DNA of 64,000 nucleotides from NCBI RefSeq assembly GCF_034424375.1, contig NZ_CP139965.1, positions 806,001 to 870,000 on the forward strand, read 5' to 3'. Each line of letters begins with the position of its first letter. Positions within the stretch are counted from its first letter, which is position 1. Both the position numbers and the translations under genes were made by a program. This stretch comes from Paraburkholderia kururiensis (GTDB lineage: Bacteria > Pseudomonadota > Gammaproteobacteria > Burkholderiales > Burkholderiaceae). The notes under the pieces were generated by a model. It ran no database searches. It had not been told where the DNA came from and worked only from the letters and a program-made list of their open reading frames with translations. This document shows, in pieces, positions 50,323 to 58,815 of the stretch.

Positions 50323-51033
50323 TCAGGCGCCGACCAGCGAATCGCCCTCTACGCGCACACGCTCGCCCACCTGAACCGAAGGCGGCGTCTGATACGTGAA
50401 GCTGCGGTAGGTGCCGTCCTGCATGCGCACCTGCACTTGATACGTCGTGGCCTTGCGCACCGCATGCTCGATGCCGTTGCCGGCGAGGCCGCCGCCGAGC
50501 GCACCGGCAATAGTGGCTACCGTGCGGCCGCGTCCGTTGCCGATCTGGTTACCGATGAGCCCGCCCGCCACGGCTCCGCCGAGGGCGCCCAGGCCTGTGG
50601 TGGGCTCGGCCGTCTGCACCGGCGTGATGGAGGCAACCTCGCCGACGTAGGGATCGATTGCGGGTTGGTGCTGTTGTGCGTAGGGCTGCGCCTGCTCCCC
50701 GTTCGCGTAGGTGCCTTGCGGCGCGCGATAGTGATGCGGCTTCGGCCGTGCCGGCGCCTGCTCGGGCGCGGTGCGAGGCGCGGCTTGCGCGTACGTGGGC
50801 GCGGGTTGCGCGGCCTGCACGGCGGGGGCCGTAGTGGGCGCAGCGCTGACCGCCGGCGCGCTGGCGCTTTGCATGGCTGCGGGTTCCGCGGTGCTTGCCT
50901 TCGAAATCGGCAGGATGCCCGTCATGGCCGCGATGCCGGCGGCACTCGCGAGGATCACGGAGACAGCCGCCCCCGCGACCAGCGGGTGCAGGCGATTGCG
51001 TTGCGGGACGTCGGGGGTGAGGTTTGCGCTCAT
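50323..51033 (-). CDS. glycine-zipper 2TM-domain protein
   Basis: A 236-residue membrane-associated protein. One N-terminal hydrophobic segment (PLVAGAAVSVILASAAGIAA) is followed by an Ala/Pro/Gln-rich linker. The C-terminal glycine-zipper TTGLGALGGAVAGGLIGNQIG plus TIAGALGGGLAGNGIE resembles the Rick_17kDa/SlyB family. A small beta-rich end (YQVQVRMQDGTYRSFTY...GERVRVEGD) follows, as in SlyB-like outer membrane proteins. The segment is not a lipobox, so it is probably anchored by the helix. GGAG six bases before ATG 51033 supports the start. Confidence 0.83.
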   Translation of the reverse strand: MSANLTPDVPQRNRLHPLVAGAAVSVILASAAGIAAMTGILPISKASTAEPAAMQSASAPAVSAAPTTAPAVQAAQPAPTYAQAAPRTAPEQAPARPKPHHYRAPQGTYANGEQAQPYAQQHQPAIDPYVGEVASITPVQTAEPTTGLGALGGAVAGGLIGNQIGNGRGRTVATIAGALGGGLAGNGIEHAVRKATTYQVQVRMQDGTYRSFTYQTPPSVQVGERVRVEGDSLVGA

Positions 51034-51125
51034 AGCAAGCTCCATGGGTAGGTGCTCGCAAAAACGCGCGGAGAGCGCGTGCGGTGCACGCGCCATGTGT
51101 GACGTTTGTAAGCAGTTGTATGCCG

Positions 51126-51151
51126 GGCCGCGCCGGCTTCACGGCGCGGCC
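51126..51151 (-). terminator. hairpin after the flavoprotein gene
   Basis: A perfect 10-base GC stem (GGCCGCGCCG/CGGCGCGGCC, six-base loop) lies 40 bases beyond the stop of the minus-strand flavoprotein gene. No U-run follows. Confidence 0.5.
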
Positions 51152-51190
51152 GCTTTGCGCTTATGTGCCTATGCGGGCCTATGGGTGCCT

Positions 51191-52912
51191 CTATGCGCTG
51201 GCCGGCAGCGCTTCGCCCGCCAGCACGGCCAGCATCTGATGGATCTGCGCGACGACCTGTGCGCCTTCTCCCACCGCGGCGGCCACACGCTTGGTCGATC
51301 CGGCGCGCGCATCGCCGATGGCATACACGCCTTCGACAGACGTGGAAAGGTCGCACGCCGAGCCGCCCCGGTCGGCTTCCGCACCGGTCAGCACGAAGCC
51401 CTTCGGATCGAGTTCCACGCCGCAGGTGTGCAGCCACTCCGTGTTCGGATCGGCGCCCGTGAAGAGGAACAGGTGGCGCGAATCGAAGTGGTCGGTGCCG
51501 TCGGGCAGCGGCGACTTCAGCCACACCGACGAAAGCCCGCCTTCGTCGCCCTCGAGCCGCCCGATCTCCGTATGCGGATGCACGGTCACGTTGGGCAGCG
51601 AGGCGATGCGGTCGATCAGATAGCGCGACATCGTGGCTTCGAAGCCGCTCCGGCGAATGAGCACGTGCACGTGCTTCGCATGGGAGGCGAGATAAACCAC
51701 GGCCTGGCCCGCGGAATTGCCGCCGCCCACCAGCACGATCTCTTCGCGCTTGCAGAGCCTGGCTTCCACGGGCGACGCCCAGTAGTACACGCCGCGCCCG
51801 TCGTAGCGGTCGAGCCCTTCGATAGCGGGCCGCCGGTACACCGCGCCGCTCGCGATCACGATGGCGCGCGCGGCCACATTGCCGCTGCACGTTTCCAGCC
51901 GATGCGGAAGCTCGTCGCAATGCAGCCGCTTCACCTTCACGGGAATGGCCACGTGCGCGCCGAATTTCTGCGCCTGCACGAACGCGCGTCCCGCGAGCGC
52001 CTGGCCCGAGATGCCGGTCGGAAAGCCGAGATAGTTTTCGATGCGCGCGCTCGCGCCCGCCTGGCCGCCCGGCGCCCGCGCGTCGAGCACGATGACCGAA
52101 AGTCCTTCGGATGCGGCGTACACCGCGGTGGCGAGCCCGGCCGGTCCGGCGCCTACGATGGCGACGTCGTACACGTGCGAGTCGTCGAGATCAGGCAGCA
52201 GGCCGAGGCAGGTGGCGAGTTCGGGCGCGCTCGGATGATGCAGCACGGAGCCGTCGGGGCAGATCGCGATGGGCAGGTCTTCGGGCCGCGCGGCGAACTG
52301 CTCGATGAGCAGCATTGCGTCTTCGTCGCTTTCGTCGATGACCGAATGCGGATGGCTGTTGCGCGTGAGAAAACCCTGCAGGCCCACCAGCCGCGGATCG
52401 TGACGCTTGCCCACGAGAATCGGGCCGCCGGCCCCCTTTTCGATCAGCGCCACGCGCCGCAGAATCAGCGCGCGCATGATGCGCTCGCCCAGGTCCGCTT
52501 CGGCCACGATCAGCGCGCGCAGACGCACGGGCGGAATCAGCAGCGCCTCGACGTGCTCGAGCGCCATGCCGTCGACGAGTGCCGGCCGCCCCGACAACTG
52601 GCCCACCTCGGCCAGAAAGTTGCCCTCGCGATGTTCGTTGATGAGCCGCTCGCGCCCCAGACCATCGCGCTGGAAAACCTTGACCGAGCCCTTGAGCACC
52701 ACGAACATGCCGGGCCCCGTCTCGCCGGTGCGAAACAGCAGCTCGCCCGCTTCCCAATGCCGGACTTCGCCGAAGCGGCGCAGCCGGTCGATCTCTTCGC
52801 ACGTGAGCTGCGGGAACATCTGGTGACGCCGCGTGGCGAGCGACGAGAACGGTGCCTCGGCGACCACGGGGGCGGAGTCGTTGCGTACTTCCACTTCCTC
52901 GATGGAACTCAT
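51191..52912 (-). CDS. cNMP-binding domain flavoprotein, thioredoxin reductase-like without CxxC
   Basis: A 573-residue protein. Residues about 30-150 are a cyclic-nucleotide-binding domain (ETGPGMFVVLKGSVKVFQRD, NFLAEVGQLSG). Residues about 240-570 are a thioredoxin reductase-type FAD/NAD(P)H fold: FAD motif VAIVGAGPAGLATAVYAA, GGQAGASARIENYLGFP, NAD(P)-motif IVLVGGGNSAGQAVVYLA and the C-terminal FAD motif GVYAIGDARAGSTKRVA. The redox CxxC of thioredoxin reductase (CATC) is replaced by WASPVEA, so it cannot reduce thioredoxin in the usual way. It may be an NAD(P)H-dependent oxidoreductase with cNMP control. AGGAG is ten bases before ATG 52912. Confidence 0.88.
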   Translation of the reverse strand: MSSIEEVEVRNDSAPVVAEAPFSSLATRRHQMFPQLTCEEIDRLRRFGEVRHWEAGELLFRTGETGPGMFVVLKGSVKVFQRDGLGRERLINEHREGNFLAEVGQLSGRPALVDGMALEHVEALLIPPVRLRALIVAEADLGERIMRALILRRVALIEKGAGGPILVGKRHDPRLVGLQGFLTRNSHPHSVIDESDEDAMLLIEQFAARPEDLPIAICPDGSVLHHPSAPELATCLGLLPDLDDSHVYDVAIVGAGPAGLATAVYAASEGLSVIVLDARAPGGQAGASARIENYLGFPTGISGQALAGRAFVQAQKFGAHVAIPVKVKRLHCDELPHRLETCSGNVAARAIVIASGAVYRRPAIEGLDRYDGRGVYYWASPVEARLCKREEIVLVGGGNSAGQAVVYLASHAKHVHVLIRRSGFEATMSRYLIDRIASLPNVTVHPHTEIGRLEGDEGGLSSVWLKSPLPDGTDHFDSRHLFLFTGADPNTEWLHTCGVELDPKGFVLTGAEADRGGSACDLSTSVEGVYAIGDARAGSTKRVAAAVGEGAQVVAQIHQMLAVLAGEALPASA

Positions 52913-53025
52913 CAGACTGCGCTCCTGGTTCATTCGGCAGGACGGCCGCAGCGTGCACGGCGGCCCGCGCATGGCGGTGCCGACGCGGGCCGCTGGACGC
53001 TTGCGCCCAAACGTGGGCGATTCGG

Positions 53026-54018
53026 TTAGACCGGTTTCGGCTCGATGCCGACGTCCGCCATCGGTTCGGTCGGCGGCGTGGCAAGCGGCTCGAGCGTGTG
53101 GCCGGCGTCGCGCCAGGCATCGAGGCCGCCGCGCAGCGGCAGCACGTCGCTGAAACCTGCTTCGTTGAGCTGTTTCGCCATCCACGCCGCCGAAATTTCG
53201 TTCGGACACGAGCAATAGATGACGAGCTTCTGGTCACGTGGATACCGCTGGATGATGTCGTCCAGTTGCCGCTCGTCGGCGAACACGGAGCCCGGGATGA
53301 CATACGGATCGAGCTTACGCTTTTCGTCCGAGCGGATATCGAACAACACCGGCGACGCGCCGGTTTGAATGAGGCTGCCAAGCTCGTTCACTTCCATGCG
53401 CGCGGCCGCAAGCTTCTTGAGCAGCTGACGGCGGCGATACCAGCGGTACGACGCATACAGCAGAAGCAGCACGGCCACCACGACGCCTGCCATGCGCCCG
53501 AGGCGGCCCGCGCCCGCGAAGAGCATGTCGATCTGCTGTGCGAACACCACGCCGATAATCAGCCCGAGTCCGGCCCACAGCACGGCACCTATGCTGTCGA
53601 ACGCGAGGAAGGCGCGATACGGCGTGCCCATCGCGCCGGCCATCGGCACGGACACAATGGAAAGCCCCGGCACGAACTTCGATACCGCGAGTACGCGCAC
53701 GCCCCAGCGGCCAAAGAAACGCTCGGTCTTTTTCACGCAGGTATCGCGCGAGAGCGACAGCCGGCAGATGGTCTTCAGTGTGTTGCCGCCGTAGATGCGA
53801 CCCGCGAGGAACCAGGCGCTGTCGCCGATCAGCGTGGCAAACACGGAGAGCACGAGCACGGGAATCACCTGCGTGCCGACGGAGCCGGGATGCATGGCTG
53901 CCATGGCACCGAACAGGATGAGGGTAGGCAGCGCGGGCACGGGCAACCCGAGCGAAGCGGCGAGCACATTGGCGAAGACGATGGCAGGCCCGTACTGCGC
54001 GACGAGGTCATGTAGCAT
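53026..54018 (-). CDS. DedA-family membrane protein fused to a rhodanese domain
   Basis: A 330-residue fusion. The first 200 residues are a DedA/VTT domain (SLGLPVPALPTLILFGA, GDSAWFLAGRIYG, RWGVRVLAVSKFVPGLSIVS with the DedA Arg and Pro), with about five helices. The C-terminal 110 residues are a rhodanese-like domain: VLFDIRSDEKRKL, then KLVIYCSCPNEISAAWMAKQL with the active-site Cys in YCSC, and VLPLRGGLDAWRDAG. The rhodanese probably carries sulfur or a thiol near the inner membrane face. AGGAAG lies eight bases before the ATG. The gene sits ahead of the cNMP flavoprotein on the same strand. Confidence 0.9.
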   Translation of the reverse strand: MLHDLVAQYGPAIVFANVLAASLGLPVPALPTLILFGAMAAMHPGSVGTQVIPVLVLSVFATLIGDSAWFLAGRIYGGNTLKTICRLSLSRDTCVKKTERFFGRWGVRVLAVSKFVPGLSIVSVPMAGAMGTPYRAFLAFDSIGAVLWAGLGLIIGVVFAQQIDMLFAGAGRLGRMAGVVVAVLLLLYASYRWYRRRQLLKKLAAARMEVNELGSLIQTGASPVLFDIRSDEKRKLDPYVIPGSVFADERQLDDIIQRYPRDQKLVIYCSCPNEISAAWMAKQLNEAGFSDVLPLRGGLDAWRDAGHTLEPLATPPTEPMADVGIEPKPV

Positions 54019-54246
54019 CGGCTTACTTCCTGGGCCTTTCGGGCGGGAAGCGGGTAGGGGAGTCAAGAATTATGGACGCATTTTCGAGGCATGAAAATGT
54101 CCCCTGAAATGCGGTCGCTGCGCCGCGAATTCAAGTGCGGCGCACGAGGCGGGATGCGAGCGGAAAGCGAGTGTTGTGTGGACAGTTAGCGATGGTTCGC
54201 GGCATGGGCGGCGTGCCGCGGCAGGATGACGTGCTCCTTCGTGCGC

Positions 54247-54492
54247 TCAGCGGCTGTGCGACTCGCCGGGCAGTTCGGCGCCCTGGGCGCGGATAGCGGC
54301 AATCAGCTCGGCGGGCGTGATCTCGTAACGCACTTCGCGGTGCACGCCCGGCTTGCGTTCATCAACCTCGATGAGAAGAATGCTCTTGCCGTCTTCCGAC
54401 GATTCCAGCCGCAGCGTGCGTACCTCGCGCCCCGTCGCGTCGTCGTGTTCGGTTAGCAGGGTCATGGCCCCGGAAGACCCGGTCGTGCGCAT
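54247..54492 (-). CDS. small conserved-looking hypothetical protein
   Basis: An 81-residue soluble protein with a mixed alpha/beta pattern: TGREVRTLRLESSEDGKSIL, a VREVRYEITPAELIAAIRAQG-like helix and a polar tail. No family is recognised. AGAGGA lies about nine bases before ATG 54492. It is divergent from the alkyltransferase gene, with about 390 bases between their starts. Confidence 0.65.
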   Translation of the reverse strand: MRTTGSSGAMTLLTEHDDATGREVRTLRLESSEDGKSILLIEVDERKPGVHREVRYEITPAELIAAIRAQGAELPGESHSR

Positions 54493-54884
54493 TGCTGTTG
54501 TCCTCTTCCGTTGTTGATCGATTCATTGTGCGGGTTGGCCATCGCACCTTGTGTATGCGACCGCGCATACACGCATCGCTCACGCCCGCCTGCAGCGCGC
54601 CGGACGGACCTTTGGGCCGGCGCGCCGTGAACCGCGCGGTGACTGCCGCGCCGCGTTGTCGAAGCAGTGTAACGCGAGTCTCCGCGCAACTGCCGCATTT
54701 TTGCGTGCCCCGCGACGGTGCATGCGACGGTATCCGTTTTCGCGTGCCATGTCATGGCGGTGTCATCGCCGCGTGCCGCTCCAGCGGTTGCCAGCCGGCG
54801 CGCCAAAGCCAGGCGCCGCCGGCGCAAGGCGCCTATCATCTGGAAGATCTGAACCGGATCGGGCGCCCGCGCCCTCGGGACCTC

Positions 54885-55466
54885 ATGACCTCCCCAATCA
54901 CATCGCGCATTACATCGCGTGGCACATCGGACAGCGAAGCGCATTGGCTCACCATGCCGAGCCCGCTCGGCAACATCCTGTTGCGTGCGGCGCATGACGC
55001 GCTGACCGGCGTGTTCTTTGTCGGTCAAAAGTACGCGCCGGCCGATCCGGCTTTCGGCTCGGCCGAGTGTCCTGCATCCACGTTGCGCGTGCTGCTGCAG
55101 GCGCGCGATGAGATCGACGAATATTTCGCGGGCGCGCGCCAACGCTTTTCCGTGCCGCTGCGCGCACACGGCACCGCGTTCCAGCGTAGCGTCTGGGACG
55201 AACTCGTGAAAATTCCCTATGGACAGATGGAGAGCTATGGGCGTATTGCCGACCGCCTCGGTTTGGGGCTGGGCGCGGCGCGCGCCGTGGGCGCCGCCAA
55301 CGGACGCAATCCGATCGCCATCATCGTGCCGTGCCATCGCGTGATCGGCGGCGATGGCGGGTTGACCGGCTATGCGGGCGGTATCGAGCGCAAGGAGGCG
55401 CTGCTTGCGCTGGAAGGCAACGAACAGCCGGCGGCGCGCCAGATGAACCTGTTCGGCGAGGCGTGA
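54885..55466 (+). CDS. ogt: methylated-DNA--protein-cysteine methyltransferase
   Basis: A 193-residue suicidal DNA repair protein that takes the alkyl group from O6-alkylguanine onto a cysteine. The DNA-binding part has GTAFQRSVWDELVKIPYGQM, and the active-site motif IIVPCHRVIGGDGGLTGYAGGI is complete. The N-terminal RNase H-like domain starts MPSPLGNILL. A short Thr/Ser/Arg repeat (ITSRITSRGTSD) precedes it. The ribosome site at ATG 54885 is weak; a start near the MPSPLGN methionine is possible. It is followed by a U-tailed hairpin that mainly serves the opposite strand. Confidence 0.9.
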   Translation: MTSPITSRITSRGTSDSEAHWLTMPSPLGNILLRAAHDALTGVFFVGQKYAPADPAFGSAECPASTLRVLLQARDEIDEYFAGARQRFSVPLRAHGTAFQRSVWDELVKIPYGQMESYGRIADRLGLGLGAARAVGAANGRNPIAIIVPCHRVIGGDGGLTGYAGGIERKEALLALEGNEQPAARQMNLFGEA

Positions 55467-55504
55467 GCCACGAGACAGCGCTTGCACTTCAGGCGGCACG
55501 CCAT

Positions 55505-55541
55505 AAAAAAACGGCTCGTCCGTTCTCGCCGGATGAGCCGT
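55505..55541 (-). terminator. Rho-independent terminator between ogt and chemoreceptor
   Basis: A 12-base stem with one GU pair (55511-55522 with 55530-55541) and a seven-base loop. Seven A residues on its left side make a U-run for minus-strand transcripts, so it ends the chemoreceptor message. It may also stop ogt. Confidence 0.75.
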
Positions 55542-55681
55542 TCAAACGCCGTTGTTACTCGGGTCAGCCAGCCCGCGTGCCGGCCCTGACAATGCCATCC
55601 TGACCCGATTGACCCACCTCGTCGAGATGGGACTTACGCCGATCTTTCAGATCAATCGGTGCGGCTGACGAGTTCAGGCAG

Positions 55682-57343
55682 TCAGGCCGGAATTTCGTCT
55701 GCCTCGGGCGCCTTGGCGCGTTGTGCAGCGACCTTCTTGGCACGGAACGCACTGCCCGAGTTTGCCGGATTGCCGTTGGTTTCCATCCCCGGCAGCGTGA
55801 AAAGACGCACGGCTTCGTCGAGCACGTCCGCCTGCTCCACGAGACGCGAGGCCGTCGCCGCGGCCTGCTCGACGAGCGCGGCGTTCTGCTGCGTGGCGCT
55901 GTCCAGATGCGAGACCGCCTGATTCACCTGGCGGATGCCTTCGGCCTGCTCGCCGCTCGCGTTCGCGACTTCCATGATGATCGAGGAGACGCGGGCCACC
56001 GCTTCGTCGATGGAGCGCATCTGCGCGGTGGTGCGCGCGACGAGCTGCGTGCCCTGGGCCACCTCGTTCACGCTTGCTTCCACCACTTCCTTGATTTCCT
56101 TCGCCGACGCCGCGCAGCGTTGCGCCAGCATCCGCACTTCGCCCGCCACCACGGCGAACGAACGCCCGGCATCGCCCGCCCGCGCCGCTTCCACGGCGGC
56201 GTTCAGCGCGAGGATGTTGGTCTGGAACGCGATGCCGTCGATCACGCCAGTGATGTCGGTAATCCGCTTCGATGCGTTGGTGATGCTGGCCATGGTGCGC
56301 TCCACCTGGCCCGCCATCGCACCGCCCTCGGCGGCCGTCGCCTGCGCTTCGCGCGCGAGGTCGAGCGCTCGCGCGCTGGCTTCGGCGTTGGCCTGCACGG
56401 TGGTGGTCAGCTGGTCCATCGTGGCGGCCGTTTCTTCGAGCGATGCCGCCTGAAGCTCCGTGCGCCGCGAGAGATCGAGGTTGCCGGTCGAGATCTCGCG
56501 CGCCGCGTCCAGCATGCCGTCGATCTGCTGGCGCACGTCCAGCACGATCGCCGTGAGATTCGCCTTCAGCTGGTTCAGGGCGAGCAGCACTTCGCCCAGG
56601 TCGTCGTGACGAATGACCTGCACGTCGGCGGTCAGGTCGCCTGCCGCCACGTGCGCGGAAATGCGCTTCATCTCGTCGATGGGTTTGCCGACGTGGCTCA
56701 CGAGCACGCGCCACGTGACGAGGCTCGCGAGACAACTGGCGGCGAACGCCATCCAGAACTGTGTGGGCGGAATGCCTTGCCACGCGGCAACGCCGGCCGC
56801 GAGCAGCACGCCGGGACCGGCGCCGTAGCCCAGCACGGCGCGCTTGGCGACCGGCACGCGCATGACCGCGTCGACGAGGCCCAGCAGGCCGGTGCGCACC
56901 ACGAGGCCGCGCCGCAGCTTGCGGCCGCGCAGCGTGCCTTCGCGCATCTGCGTATAGAACGCATCGGCTTCGCGGATTTCGTCGCGCGACGGTTTCGTGC
57001 GCACGCTGAGATACCCGACCACCTGGCCGCGCTCCGTCACCGGCGTGACGTTGGCCGCTACCCAATAGTGATCGCCGTTCTTGCGCCGGTTCTTGACGAG
57101 GGCGGACCACGGCCGGCCGGCCTGAATGGTGGCCCACAGGTCCGCGAATGCCTCGGCGGGCATGTCGGGATGGCGGATCAGGTTGTGCGGCTTGCCGATC
57201 AGTTCGTCTTTCGTGTAGCCGGAAACCGCGATGAACGCCGGGTTGCAGTACTGGATGCGGCCTTTGAGATCGGTCGCGGAGACGAGCATTTGCGACGCGG
57301 AGTAATCGTATTCCTGCTGCGTGATGGGCTGGTTGTTGCGCAT
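55682..57343 (-). CDS. PAS-domain methyl-accepting chemotaxis protein, Aer-like
   Basis: A 553-residue aerotaxis-type receptor. The N-terminal PAS domain contains YCNPAFIAVSGYTKDELIG and HPDMPAEAFADLWATI, as in FAD-binding Aer. A membrane anchor of two hydrophobic segments (VLGYGAGPGVLLAAGVAAW, FWMAFAASCLASLVTW) precedes a HAMP-like region. The signalling domain ends with ITGVIDGIAFQTNILALNAA. It likely senses redox or oxygen through the PAS cofactor. AAGGAT is six bases before ATG 57343. A FliA-like promoter lies about 60 bases upstream. Confidence 0.92.
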   Translation of the reverse strand: MRNNQPITQQEYDYSASQMLVSATDLKGRIQYCNPAFIAVSGYTKDELIGKPHNLIRHPDMPAEAFADLWATIQAGRPWSALVKNRRKNGDHYWVAANVTPVTERGQVVGYLSVRTKPSRDEIREADAFYTQMREGTLRGRKLRRGLVVRTGLLGLVDAVMRVPVAKRAVLGYGAGPGVLLAAGVAAWQGIPPTQFWMAFAASCLASLVTWRVLVSHVGKPIDEMKRISAHVAAGDLTADVQVIRHDDLGEVLLALNQLKANLTAIVLDVRQQIDGMLDAAREISTGNLDLSRRTELQAASLEETAATMDQLTTTVQANAEASARALDLAREAQATAAEGGAMAGQVERTMASITNASKRITDITGVIDGIAFQTNILALNAAVEAARAGDAGRSFAVVAGEVRMLAQRCAASAKEIKEVVEASVNEVAQGTQLVARTTAQMRSIDEAVARVSSIIMEVANASGEQAEGIRQVNQAVSHLDSATQQNAALVEQAAATASRLVEQADVLDEAVRLFTLPGMETNGNPANSGSAFRAKKVAAQRAKAPEADEIPA

Positions 57344-57757
57344 GTCGATCCTTGCATTGAAGACGCGCGTGAGACACACACGTCCTGTTCATCGCTACAG
57401 GTCTTAACGGCATTAACCCCATCTACTTGAGGGAAATCCAGGCAATCTACCAGGGTAATACGAAACCTTTCCTATGTGCGGTTGATTGTCATGGTGTTTG
57501 CATTTCATGCACATGATTTTGCATAACATCATTGAGGGACGTCTGACGACCTCGTTTGGGACGCCTGTGAAGGGAACCGGCCGTGACGCAATTCGACGCC
57601 GCGGCGAATACGCCTTTCGGCTCAACGCCTTGGCCGATTTGTGCAAAGGTTGTTCACAAGCTTGCGAACAAAAAGTGGGGATAACTGCGGCGGGCTGCGG
57701 TGTGGTGTGGTGCGGTCGGCAGGCTGCCGACGCGGGCGTGGCCTCGAAAGGCCGCCG
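57344..57757. other. intergenic region between chemoreceptor and lipase foldase
   Basis: About 410 bases. It holds the FliA-like promoter of the minus-strand chemoreceptor (57404-57430). An AT-rich stretch follows at 57460-57540 with TGCAT/ATGCA inverted elements. No convincing gene is seen; nothing else is recognised up to the foldase stop. Confidence 0.6.
57404..57430 (-). promoter_or_regulatory. sigma28 (FliA) promoter of the PAS chemoreceptor
   Basis: On the minus strand TCAAGTAG-N11-GCCGTTAA. It matches the sigma28 consensus TAAAGTTT-N11-GCCGATAA at ideal spacing, with seven of eight -10 bases. It lies 61 bases before the ATG. Confidence 0.7.
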
Positions 57758-58813
57758 CTATGGGTGGGCGCCGCTGCCGTCCAGCGACGCGGCGCGCAGC
57801 GCCTCGCCCGGCTTCGTGAAGATGCGTTGCCGCAGTTGTGCGATCTGGGCATCGCGCGCCTGCGGCGCCAGCCCTTGCGCCTCGATCTGCGCGCGCTGCG
57901 CGGCGTAGGCTGCATAGCGGTCGCGCCAGTCGGCTTCTTCCTGCTCCATCTGGACTACGCGCGCGGCGGCTTCGGGGCCGAGCGTCGGCGTGAGCTGCGC
58001 GCGCGTTTCTTCCGGCGAGGCGCCCGACTCCTGCAACCTGGCGATCTGCGAGATCGCCGCCTGTTGGCGCTGCATGCGTTCCTTTGTCGCACGCTCCTCG
58101 GGCGACAGCGATTGATCGAGCGCCGCGAGCCGCTGGGCCTTTTGCTCGTCGGTCAACGTGGAGTCTCGTGCAATCTTCAGGCGCGCAAGCTCGTAGCGCT
58201 GGTGCTGCTGTTCGGCACCGAAGAACGGCGCGCTCCATTCGCCCAGCGTGCGTGCGGCAATCGTTTCGCGCTGATCGAGCGCGAGTTGGACTGACGCGAT
58301 ATCGAGCTTGCCGGCAGGCTCAGCGCCGGCGTCCGGCAGCGACGCGAGCGCAGCCAGATACGCGCGATAGCGTCGCCACACGTCGAGCGCTTCCATCTGT
58401 GCGGGCGTGCCGTCGAGTTGGGCTGCGATTTCGCGCTTCACCAGTGCATCGAGCGCGCTCGAACTCAAATCGCTTTGCGCGCTCAGGCAATAGTCGAAGA
58501 AGTCGCGCACCGCGCGCGATTTCGCGAGACGACCGCCTGCGTCCAGCGGCAGGCGCGGCGCGGAAGACCCTGCGAGGGACGTCGGCAACTGCGGGATCTG
58601 CGTGGCCGCATCGCGCATCTGCGCAACGGCGGCGTGGCCGGGATCGGACGCGATGCCGGTGGGAGCGTGATTCGCGTGTTCGTTTGCGGCAGTCTTCCCG
58701 TACCACGCGGCGCCCGCTGCTGCGAGGCCGAAAGCCACACAGACGGCGAGCCCGATTGCCGTGAACGACCTGCGGCGCGGCCTACGCGGCGCGTTGCCGG
58801 AACGCGGCGGCAT
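57758..58813 (-). CDS. lifO: lipase-specific foldase (lipase chaperone)
   Basis: A 351-residue membrane-anchored steric chaperone needed to fold the secreted lipase encoded just upstream. One N-terminal helix (FTAIGLAVCVAFGLAAAGAAW) is followed by an Ala/Pro-rich linker. The foldase motif RxxFDY(F/C)LSA is present as RDFFDYCLSA (103-112). The C-terminal helical region is Gln/Ala/Glu-rich, as expected for the clamp-like helical domain. A GTG at 58819 would overlap the lipase stop (GTGA); I chose ATG 58813. The pair is the usual lipA-lifO operon. Confidence 0.92.
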   Translation of the reverse strand: MPPRSGNAPRRPRRRSFTAIGLAVCVAFGLAAAGAAWYGKTAANEHANHAPTGIASDPGHAAVAQMRDAATQIPQLPTSLAGSSAPRLPLDAGGRLAKSRAVRDFFDYCLSAQSDLSSSALDALVKREIAAQLDGTPAQMEALDVWRRYRAYLAALASLPDAGAEPAGKLDIASVQLALDQRETIAARTLGEWSAPFFGAEQQHQRYELARLKIARDSTLTDEQKAQRLAALDQSLSPEERATKERMQRQQAAISQIARLQESGASPEETRAQLTPTLGPEAAARVVQMEQEEADWRDRYAAYAAQRAQIEAQGLAPQARDAQIAQLRQRIFTKPGEALRAASLDGSGAHP

Positions 58814-58815
58814 GG

